Positions 8,595 through 15,685 of a stretch of DNA of 49,750 nucleotides are shown here, in pieces. Location of the stretch: positions 1 to 49,750 of the forward strand of contig CAROLD010000015.1 of NCBI GenBank assembly GCA_949035555.1. The letters run 5' to 3'. Made by a program: the position numbers and the translations under genes. The notes under the pieces are model-generated. The model was not told the DNA's origin. It was given only the letters and a program-made list of their open reading frames with translations, and ran no database searches. This DNA comes from an uncultured bacterium. GTDB taxonomy: Bacteria > Cyanobacteriota > Vampirovibrionia > Gastranaerophilales > Gastranaerophilaceae. The first letter of the stretch is position 1. Every line of letters begins with the position of its first letter.

Positions 8595-9146
8595 TTATAC
8601 AGAACGGAGAACTTTACACGGGTTACCAACGGCAACAACATCAGACGGAATATCTTTGGTTACAACAGACCCTGCACCGATTACTGCGCGGTCACCAATT
8701 GTTACACCCGGTAAAATTACAACATTTCCGCCAAGCCATACTGATTCACCAATTGTAATTGGTTTTGCAGATTCTATCCCTTCGATTCTTTGTTTTGCAT
8801 CAATCGGATGTATTGCAGTATAAAAGCCGCAATTTGGACCTATAAAAGTATTTTTACCGATTTTAATTTTTGCACAATCAAGAAAAACACTGTTGTGATT
8901 CACATAAACAAAACCGTCAAACTCAATATTATAACCGTAATCACAAAAGAAATTCGGCTCAATCACACTGTCATCACCTGCGTTTCCCAATAAATTTTTC
9001 AAAATGACTTGTTTTTCATCTTTTTGAGATGGTAAAAGCGAATTATACTTCAGACAAAGTTCTTTTGCTCTTGCTCTGTCAGCTTCAAGCTCAGGACAAA
9101 ATGGTTGATATATCTTTCCTGAAATCATTTTTTCACGTTCGTTCAT
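8595..9146 (-). CDS. Sugar O-acetyltransferase (maltose/galactoside acetyltransferase type)
   Basis: A 183-residue left-handed beta-helix acyltransferase. The N-terminal Mac domain (EREKMISGKIYQPFCPEL, then RAKELCLKYNSL) is followed by hexapeptide repeats ending in ITIGESVWLGGNVVILPGVT and VIGAGSVVTKDIPSDVVAVGNP. The His in FYTAIHPID is the expected catalytic base. Family members transfer acetyl from acetyl-CoA to a sugar hydroxyl. The start is set at 9146 because AAAAAGGAG lies just upstream; an in-frame ATG at 9188 would lack this site and overlap the divergent promoter. It is divergent from the matrixin gene at 9214. The sugar acceptor is unknown. Confidence 0.9.
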   Translation of the reverse strand: MNEREKMISGKIYQPFCPELEADRARAKELCLKYNSLLPSQKDEKQVILKNLLGNAGDDSVIEPNFFCDYGYNIEFDGFVYVNHNSVFLDCAKIKIGKNTFIGPNCGFYTAIHPIDAKQRIEGIESAKPITIGESVWLGGNVVILPGVTIGDRAVIGAGSVVTKDIPSDVVAVGNPCKVLRSV

Positions 9147-9164
9147 AATCCATCTCCTTTTTTG

Positions 9165-9193
9165 TTGATTTTTCCACAAAAATAACATATAAT
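9165..9193 (+). promoter_or_regulatory. Candidate sigma-70 promoter for the first matrixin gene
   Basis: TTGATT (9165-9170), a 17-base spacer and a perfect TATAAT (9188-9193), 20 bases before the start at 9214. Confidence 0.6.
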
Positions 9194-9213
9194 CAATTCA
9201 AAAAGGGGAAGTA

Positions 9214-9759
9214 ATGATGAAGAAAATTCTAAGCGTATTATTTATAATATTTGCATTTTTATTTAGTTTTTCAACAGCGCAGGCTGAAACTTTTATTTCA
9301 GGATATCACTGGAATAAATCTGCAATTACAGTTTATATACCTAAAGATGCAAAATCAATGAGTATGCGAAGAGCTTTTGAAAAATGGCAAAATGTAACAA
9401 ATGGTTCAATAAAATTTCAATTTGTTAATAAAGGTCCCGCTGATATCGATGTTGTATTTACAGAAAAAGTTGACGGCAGTGATGGTCCAATCGGCTCTTA
9501 TAAAAGAACTATCAAAAAAGGTTACATTTCAAAAGCAGAAATTAAAATTGCTACCCGTGGAAATAAAAAATATTCTAATAATCTAATTTATACCACAATG
9601 CTTCATGAAATCGGTCATGTATTAGGACTTCCTGATGAAACAAGAAAACAATCCAGCATTATGTATATGCCTATTTCAGACACTCAAGATATAATCAAAC
9701 CTGATGTAAAAAATCTGTATAAATTAAACGGCTGGTCTTACAAAGAAAGAAGATATTAA
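9214..9759 (+). CDS. Secreted matrixin-like zinc metalloprotease A (Asp third ligand)
   Basis: A 181-residue protein with a signal peptide (cleavage near residue 24, after AQA). The mature domain has the metzincin zinc site HEIGHVLGLPD at 131-141 and a Met-turn (SIMYMP, Met150). His131 and His135 bind zinc and Glu132 is the general base in the family; position 11 of the motif, normally His in matrixins, is Asp141 here, as in snapalysin-type enzymes. The length is that of a minimal catalytic domain with no visible propeptide or cysteine switch. AGGGGA precedes tandem ATGs at 9214 and 9217. It converges on two related genes on the other strand. Substrate unknown. Confidence 0.85.
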   Translation: MMKKILSVLFIIFAFLFSFSTAQAETFISGYHWNKSAITVYIPKDAKSMSMRRAFEKWQNVTNGSIKFQFVNKGPADIDVVFTEKVDGSDGPIGSYKRTIKKGYISKAEIKIATRGNKKYSNNLIYTTMLHEIGHVLGLPDETRKQSSIMYMPISDTQDIIKPDVKNLYKLNGWSYKERRY

Positions 9760-9761
9760 AA

Positions 9762-10304
9762 TTAGTAATCCCATTTCCAGCCATACATACGGTATAATTC
9801 GCCTAAATCATACTTTGTAATTTCGCGTTTTTCATCTATACTCGGATACATAATATTATTTTTATTTGTCGAATGCTGCACAATACCCACAGCATGACCA
9901 ATTTCATGGAGCATAGATGTGTAGACTTCGTCTCTAGAAAGTTTTGCACCGCCTTTTGTATGGGTTGGAATCCAGACAGTTGCATGCCTCATTTTTCCAG
10001 TCCGGGTATATTGACACATTGTAAGTCCTATAACTCCGGGCGAAGTATTCCCGGGAACTTTCTCTACAAAGCGGACATCTATTTGTGAAATTGTTATATC
10101 GTCAACGAAGTAAAACACCATTTTATTTTTTGTTAATCGTGTCCATTCTCTAAATGCATTTTTTGCCATAGTTGAACGTTCATATCCCGGCTGGATATAT
10201 ACATCAATATGTTTTGGCTGCGGCCATATTTTTTGCCCCGGTACAGCAAACGCAGACACTGTTGTAATAAAAATTATAAATATTACCGCAAATATTTTTT
10301 TCAT
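9762..10304 (-). CDS. Secreted matrixin-like zinc metalloprotease B
   Basis: A 180-residue paralog of the proteins at 9214 and 10306. It has a signal peptide (cleavage near residue 20, after AFA) and a zinc site HEIGHAVGIVQH at 133-144 with Met-turn NIMYP (Met152). One residue is inserted relative to the canonical motif: position 11 is Gln and His falls at position 12. Whether this His still reaches the zinc is uncertain. The start ATG lies one base after the stop of the upstream paralog (10306-10848), so the two minus-strand genes form a tightly coupled pair. It ends two bases from the plus-strand paralog. Confidence 0.85.
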   Translation of the reverse strand: MKKIFAVIFIIFITTVSAFAVPGQKIWPQPKHIDVYIQPGYERSTMAKNAFREWTRLTKNKMVFYFVDDITISQIDVRFVEKVPGNTSPGVIGLTMCQYTRTGKMRHATVWIPTHTKGGAKLSRDEVYTSMLHEIGHAVGIVQHSTNKNNIMYPSIDEKREITKYDLGELYRMYGWKWDY

Positions 10305-10305
10305 A

Positions 10306-10848
10306 CTAATACCACCGATACATTTTTGCCAGAGTTCTAAGATCTCTTCTGCTGATTTCTAATCTAACATCAGCCTGAGGGTACATTATGCTGTCTCTTT
10401 CATTTACGTGATTAAGCCCAAGACCGTGTCCAATTTCGTGAAGCATTGTCGTATAAACTTCATCTCGACTCAAAGTTCTGTTGTCTTGAGTTCTGTCTGC
10501 TATCCAAATTGTAGCTTTATAAATTTTTTTACCGCGGTACATAGTACGCGTTACCCCGATGGCTCTATCCAAATCCGGAAATCTGTTTTTGTCTATTTTT
10601 TTGACAAAATATACACGAAAATCAGCAGTTTTATCATTCGTCACAAAACGAAATTTAAACCTTTGTTTTGTAACTCTCTGCCACTCCTGAAAACCGTGTT
10701 TCATCATCACAGAATACTTATGATTAGGTTGGATATAAGTTTTAAATTCACCCGATGCATGATACCATCTGCCTTGAATGGCTTGCGCAACAGTTCCAGA
10801 CATGAACAACGTCAAGACTAATAATATAAAGGTACATATTTTTCTCAT
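10306..10848 (-). CDS. Secreted matrixin-like zinc metalloprotease C (canonical site)
   Basis: A 180-residue protein with a signal peptide (cleavage near residue 23, after AQA). It carries the canonical metzincin site HEIGHGLGLNH (His137, Glu138, His141, His147) and Met-turn SIMYP (Met155). The segment LSRDEVYTTMLHEIGH is almost identical to protease B, showing recent common origin. It is the first gene of the two-gene minus-strand unit with protease B. No propeptide is seen, so activity may be controlled by export or by an inhibitor. Substrates could be host or dietary proteins or the cell's own surface; this is inference. Confidence 0.88.
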   Translation of the reverse strand: MRKICTFILLVLTLFMSGTVAQAIQGRWYHASGEFKTYIQPNHKYSVMMKHGFQEWQRVTKQRFKFRFVTNDKTADFRVYFVKKIDKNRFPDLDRAIGVTRTMYRGKKIYKATIWIADRTQDNRTLSRDEVYTTMLHEIGHGLGLNHVNERDSIMYPQADVRLEISRRDLRTLAKMYRWY

Positions 10849-10995
10849 AATTACTCTCTCTAATTACACACTTTATTTTTATCGGTTTATTGAGAATAAA
10901 ACTTAACCTAATTAGAATAAACTTATCAAAACTTTACAAACAAATTATTGAAAATATACAGCAAACTGAATTATAATAAGCTTGCAGGGAGAATT

Positions 10996-12999
10996 ATGAC
11001 AGAAGAAATTATCACAACGGGGGAAAATAAACCGGCACATAAAAAATACGTGCTAAAAAAACGCTCCGCCGTAAAAAACGATTATAAAGTCAATTATGAA
11101 CAGGATTTAAACGAAGCGCAATTAGAAGCGGTTAAATCAACAGATGGTGCAATCCTTGTTATTGCAGGTGCAGGTTCAGGAAAAACAAAAACACTGACAT
11201 ACCGCGTTGCAAGACTTATTGAAGACGGCATTCCGCCTGAAAACATTTTACTTTTAACATTTACCAAAAAAGCAGCCGCAGAGATGCTTTCCCGAGCCTC
11301 AACGGTTCTGGATAGCCGTTGTGAAAAAGTTGCAGGCGGCACTTTTCACTCTTTTTCAAACATAATTCTTAGAAAATATTCAAAACTGCTAGGGTTAAAA
11401 AACAATTTTACAATAATGGACAGAAGTGACTGTGAAGATATTATAAACCACATTGTTGGACAGATGTTTCCCAAAAAAGAAAAACGCTTCCCTAAAAAAT
11501 CAACCATACTTGATATTTATTCAAAAAGCATAAATAAAGTAACTCCGACAAGACAAATTATTCAAGACGAATTCCCGCAATTTGCACATGCGGAAGATAA
11601 AATTATAGAAGTTCATAAGGCTTATGTAAACTATAAGCGGGAAAATTCGGTTCTTGATTATGACGACTTGCTTTTATATGTTAAACTTTTGCTTGAAAAT
11701 AACGAAGACTTGCGAAAAAGACTTTCTAACGAATACAAATACATTATGGTAGATGAGTATCAGGACACAAACACCCTGCAAGCAGATGTAATAAAGCTTC
11801 TCGCATCAGAACATAATAATATTATGGCTGTCGGAGATGATGCGCAGAGTATTTATTCTTTCCGCGGCGCGAATTACCGTAATATTCTTGATTTCCCTAA
11901 GATTTTTGAAAATACAAAAATCATTAAATTGGAACAGAATTACCGTAGTACTCAGAATATCTTAAAATTTACCAACACAATAATTGACAGAGCAAAAGAA
12001 AAATATACAAAAAAACTTTTTTCCAATATTGTATCCCGGCAGGTTCCGGCACTCATATGCGCAAAAGATACACAGATGGAAGCAGATTTTGTCTGCCAGA
12101 GAATTCTTGAACTTCTTGATGAAGATGTAAGCCTTGGAGAGATTTGTGTTCTTACAAGAAATGCCAGAATGTCGTATAACCTTGAAATTGAACTTTCAAA
12201 ACGCGCAATCCCTTATCAAAAATTCGGCGGTCCGAAATTTATGGAAACTGCGCACATAAAAGACATCACAGCACACTTGAGAGTGATTTTAAATCCTGAT
12301 GATGTAATAAGTCTTACTAGAATTTTACTTTTGCTAAAAGGTGTCGGCTCATCTACTGTGAATAACATCATGCCTGTCTTAAAAGGACAAACAGCCCCTG
12401 ACGTGAAGCTTCTACCATCAAATAAAATGACCAGCCTGACTCCTTTGCTCACTACACTCGGCAAAATCAGGGCATCTTTACCTAAAAAGAAACCGTCCGA
12501 AATAGTAGAAGAAATTATCCGATATTACAAACCGATTTTGAAAGATAAATACGACGATTTCACAAAACGTGAAAAAGATTTAGACCACTTCGAATATCTT
12601 TCAACTCAATATTCCAATTTGGAAGATTTTATAAGCGATTTAGCACTTGAACCGCCTGATAAAACGGTAGAAGGGATGTACAAAAACAACTCTGATGATG
12701 AAGCTCTTACTATTTCTACAATTCACTCCGCAAAAGGTCTTGAGTGGGACAGTGTATTTATAATAGGTGCGGTTGACGGAAGATTTCCGAGTGCTTATTC
12801 GTTCAACTCTGAAGAAGAAATGGATGAAGAATTAAGATTGATGTACGTTGCGGCGACACGTGCGAAGAATAATCTTTACATAACATATCCTGTTGATATG
12901 TATGATTACTCAATGAATATGGTTTTATCAAAACCTTCAAGATTTTTGGACAATATTCCTGACGAAATCCTTGAAGGTTGGGATATTACGGCAGAATAA
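10996..12999 (+). CDS. UvrD/PcrA-family superfamily 1 DNA helicase
   Basis: A 667-residue helicase. Motifs in order: LNEAQLEAV (Q motif), GAGSGKT at about 58-64 (Walker A), VDEYQDTN (Walker B), AQSIYSFRGAN (motif III), QNYRST (motif IV), TIHSAKGLEWDSVF (motif V) and YVAATRAK (motif VI). It unwinds DNA 3' to 5' in repair and replication in the known family. The start is placed at ATG 10996 with AGGGAG at 10986-10991; an in-frame TTG at 10948 lacks a ribosome-binding site. It is somewhat shorter than PcrA (about 720 residues). rnhA follows 10 bases downstream, so the two are likely cotranscribed. Rep, UvrD and PcrA cannot be told apart here. Confidence 0.93.
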   Translation: MTEEIITTGENKPAHKKYVLKKRSAVKNDYKVNYEQDLNEAQLEAVKSTDGAILVIAGAGSGKTKTLTYRVARLIEDGIPPENILLLTFTKKAAAEMLSRASTVLDSRCEKVAGGTFHSFSNIILRKYSKLLGLKNNFTIMDRSDCEDIINHIVGQMFPKKEKRFPKKSTILDIYSKSINKVTPTRQIIQDEFPQFAHAEDKIIEVHKAYVNYKRENSVLDYDDLLLYVKLLLENNEDLRKRLSNEYKYIMVDEYQDTNTLQADVIKLLASEHNNIMAVGDDAQSIYSFRGANYRNILDFPKIFENTKIIKLEQNYRSTQNILKFTNTIIDRAKEKYTKKLFSNIVSRQVPALICAKDTQMEADFVCQRILELLDEDVSLGEICVLTRNARMSYNLEIELSKRAIPYQKFGGPKFMETAHIKDITAHLRVILNPDDVISLTRILLLLKGVGSSTVNNIMPVLKGQTAPDVKLLPSNKMTSLTPLLTTLGKIRASLPKKKPSEIVEEIIRYYKPILKDKYDDFTKREKDLDHFEYLSTQYSNLEDFISDLALEPPDKTVEGMYKNNSDDEALTISTIHSAKGLEWDSVFIIGAVDGRFPSAYSFNSEEEMDEELRLMYVAATRAKNNLYITYPVDMYDYSMNMVLSKPSRFLDNIPDEILEGWDITAE

Positions 13000-13009
13000 A
13001 GGAGCAATA

Positions 13010-13492
13010 ATGTTAATTAAAATATATACTGACGGTGCCTGCTCAGGCAATCCGGGTAAAGGCGGATACGGTACAATTCTGATTGCAGAAGATGAAAACG
13101 GCACGGTTCATAAAAAAGAGATTACACAAGGATTTAAGGTAACCACAAACAACAGAATGGAACTCCTTGCGGCAATTGTAGGACTTGAAGCTCTTAAAAA
13201 ACCTTGTGAGGTTGAACTTACATCAGATTCAAAATATTTAGTAGATGCGTTTAATCAAAAATGGATTGACGGATGGATAAAAAAAGGCTGGAAAGGTTCC
13301 AATAAACAACCTGTCAAAAATCAGGATTTATGGAAAAGATTATTAAAAGCAAAAGAACCGCATAATGTAAAATTTATATGGGTGAAAGGACACGCCGGGC
13401 ACGAGTTTAACGAACGATGCGACAGAATGGCGGTAGAATCCGCTAATAGTGATAATTTACTGGAAGATACCGGCTGTTTAAACAATGTATAA
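13010..13492 (+). CDS. rnhA: Ribonuclease HI
   Basis: A 160-residue RNase HI of standard length. Catalytic residues are visible: Asp8 (TDGACSGNPG), Glu51 (NNRMELLA), Asp73 (TSDSKYL) and Asp138 (NERCDRMA), plus the flexible-loop GHAGHE. The basic protrusion (WIKKGWKGSNKQPVKN) is present, as in E. coli. It degrades RNA in RNA-DNA hybrids such as R-loops and Okazaki primers. The start is ATG 13010 because AAAGGAG lies eight bases upstream; the frame is open further upstream but that part overlaps the helicase gene. It is the second gene of a helicase-rnhA unit. Confidence 0.96.
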   Translation: MLIKIYTDGACSGNPGKGGYGTILIAEDENGTVHKKEITQGFKVTTNNRMELLAAIVGLEALKKPCEVELTSDSKYLVDAFNQKWIDGWIKKGWKGSNKQPVKNQDLWKRLLKAKEPHNVKFIWVKGHAGHEFNERCDRMAVESANSDNLLEDTGCLNNV

Positions 13493-13615
13493 TGGAAATA
13501 TAACGATTTGTTACAGTTGTAGAAGAAACCTCTTTAAAAATATTTTTTTTTAAGTTAGTATAAAAGTCACTGGAAAATGAATTGTATATAGATTTACCTA
13601 GACTTGGGAGAAATA

Positions 13616-14539
13616 ATGAAAATAACTTCGGCAACAGCATATACATTTACCGGAAATGAACAAAATGTAAATTTTGACGCATCCGAAAAGAAGAAAAAAG
13701 AAAAAAAATACGTTGACCCCCTTGCAAATTGGCCAATGAGAGGTTTGGGCTACACTAACGATATCGGTGTGGCAATCAATGAAATAGCTCCAACTACGGC
13801 AACTTTATTCTGGGTGCCTGCACTGATGTATTTTGGCGCAGACATTTATGATAAATATAAAAATAAAGGCAATAAATATGACCCTAATGCATCCAGAGCT
13901 TTCTCTCAGGCAATATTCCAAGCTTGTGCAAGTGTTATCCTGCCTACACTTGTAGGACATATCGGACAAAGTGCATTCTCTTCTGCTGATAAATTCAGAG
14001 GGGCAAAATTATCTACCAACGCAAAAGAACAAACCCTCAGATTTATCAAACGTCACACCGAAAGAAACGACATTTTTAATAACCAATTTGATGAGAAATC
14101 TATACTTGAAAATTTTGAAAAACGCTTTGATGTTTACTATAAAGGCAAAAAAGAATCATTTAGCCCAAAAAACATTTTCTCAAAAATATACGATAATCTT
14201 CTTGCGAATTCCAAAAAAGGTGCGCTTGCAATTTCTAATGAAGAAAAATTGAAAAAATTTGCAGTTGATGAGTTCAAAAACGTACTTGGAAACTGCAAAA
14301 ACAGAGAAGCTGTAGCCACCCTTGTTGATAAGAAAATATTTAAACTTAAGGCTTGGAAATCTCTTGGTGCATTTACTGCATTATTACTAACGGTGAAACC
14401 TATTGATACCTTCACTGAAAATATAATTATTAAAAAAGTTGTAAAACCGCAGATTGCAAGATTTAACGGAAACAGTAAAGTAAACATTGAAGATTTTGGC
14501 AAGAAAAAAGAAGAACCAAAATCTGAAAGAATTATATAA
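13616..14539 (+). CDS. Uncharacterised membrane protein with N-terminal FTG motif (307 aa)
   Basis: Not recognised. It begins MKITSATAYTFTGNEQNVNF, a short polar leader with a Phe-Thr-Gly motif like the proteins at 32201 and 6897, then a Lys-rich tract. Three hydrophobic segments could be membrane helices: about 50-70 (INEIAPTTATLFWVPALMYF), 93-115 (AIFQACASVILPTLVGHIG) and 255-275 (AWKSLGAFTALLLTV). The middle 120 residues are charged and soluble in character. The start is ATG 13616, preceded by GGGAG. The 123-base upstream gap contains TTGTTACAG (13508-13516), one mismatch from the reverse complement of the boxes at 3533-3632. Confidence 0.7.
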   Translation: MKITSATAYTFTGNEQNVNFDASEKKKKEKKYVDPLANWPMRGLGYTNDIGVAINEIAPTTATLFWVPALMYFGADIYDKYKNKGNKYDPNASRAFSQAIFQACASVILPTLVGHIGQSAFSSADKFRGAKLSTNAKEQTLRFIKRHTERNDIFNNQFDEKSILENFEKRFDVYYKGKKESFSPKNIFSKIYDNLLANSKKGALAISNEEKLKKFAVDEFKNVLGNCKNREAVATLVDKKIFKLKAWKSLGAFTALLLTVKPIDTFTENIIIKKVVKPQIARFNGNSKVNIEDFGKKKEEPKSERII

Positions 14540-14566
14540 AAACTCATTCTGTGATAAGATAGTTAT

Positions 14567-15685
14567 ATGAAATTTCTACATATAGGTGATCTTCATATAG
14601 GCAAACGCGTTAACGAATTTCCGATGATTGAAAATCAGAAAGAAATTTTGCGTTGTATTTTAAACATTGCCAGAGATAAAAAAGCAGATGGTATAATTAT
14701 TTCAGGCGATGTCTATGATAAATCAATCCCTTCTGTGGAAGCTATTGAGGTATTTGAAGAATTTATCGAACAGTTGGTTTTGCTTAAAGTTCCGGCATAT
14801 ATCGTCAGCGGAAACCATGACAGCGCAGAAAGATTATCTGCGTTCTCAAATCTTATTAAAAAGAATAATATTTATATATCGAAAACTTACAGCGGCAAGC
14901 TTGAACCAATACAGGCAGGGAATGTACAAATATGGCTTCTTCCCTTTATTCGTCCGGCTGATGTCAGAAGATTTCATCCTGAAATCGAAGTCGGAAGTTA
15001 TCAAGACGCAGTAAAAACTGTTCTTGAACATTGCAAATTATCCAAAGAAAAAATAAATATTCTTGTGGCGCATCAATTTGTCATTGCGGGTTCAAAATCG
15101 CCCGATACAAGCGATTCAGAAACAAGCTCATTAGGAACTCTTGATTGTGTTGACTATTCAATATTTGAAGATTTTGATTATGCGGCACTCGGACATATTC
15201 ATAAGCCTCAAGCAATGGGCAGAAAAGAAGTGAGGTACTGCGGTTCGCCTTTAAAATACTCATTTTCGGAAGTTAATCAGAAAAAATCTGTCACAATTAT
15301 TGAAATTGATAAGAAAAACAAAGTAAAAATTGACACTATCAACCTTGTCCCCCTTCGTGATATGAAAGAAATCAAAGGCAGTCTTGATGAACTTTTAAAA
15401 ATGGAAAAATGTGAAGACTATATGCATATTACACTTACAGACAACTCTGCTGTGGATGCAAAATCAAAGCTTGAAACAGTTTTCCCTAACATAATGAAGC
15501 TTGATTTTGAGGAATATAATTTATCTTCGAGCGCAGGACAAAACTTAAAAACATTGAAAGAAAAAAGCATCCCCGAACATTTTTCAGAATTTTTTGAGAA
15601 ACAAACAACTCAAAAACTAAAAAAAGACGAGCAAGAAATAATTTTTGAAATACTGGAAAGTATAAGTTTCGGAGGTGTAAGATGA
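14567..15685 (+). CDS. sbcD: Exonuclease SbcD (Mre11-type nuclease subunit)
   Basis: A 372-residue calcineurin-like phosphoesterase. Metal-binding motifs are in order: GDLHIGK at 7-13, GDVYD near 47, SGNHDS near 82, VAHQ near 167 and GHIHKPQ near 213. With SbcC it forms the SbcCD complex, which cleaves DNA ends, hairpins and blocked breaks. The C-terminal cap domain is present. No clear Shine-Dalgarno sequence precedes the ATG. The last four bases overlap the sbcC start (ATGA), a standard arrangement for these partners. Confidence 0.95.
   Translation: MKFLHIGDLHIGKRVNEFPMIENQKEILRCILNIARDKKADGIIISGDVYDKSIPSVEAIEVFEEFIEQLVLLKVPAYIVSGNHDSAERLSAFSNLIKKNNIYISKTYSGKLEPIQAGNVQIWLLPFIRPADVRRFHPEIEVGSYQDAVKTVLEHCKLSKEKINILVAHQFVIAGSKSPDTSDSETSSLGTLDCVDYSIFEDFDYAALGHIHKPQAMGRKEVRYCGSPLKYSFSEVNQKKSVTIIEIDKKNKVKIDTINLVPLRDMKEIKGSLDELLKMEKCEDYMHITLTDNSAVDAKSKLETVFPNIMKLDFEEYNLSSSAGQNLKTLKEKSIPEHFSEFFEKQTTQKLKKDEQEIIFEILESISFGGVR

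Noticed and set aside
10408..10821. 137-residue open frame antisense to matrixin C
   Set aside because: It lies wholly inside the well-supported protease gene on the other strand, has no ribosome-binding site and no recognisable protein character.
10948..10995. TTG start for the helicase, extending it by 16 residues
   Set aside because: No ribosome-binding site; ATG 10996 has AGGGAG directly upstream.
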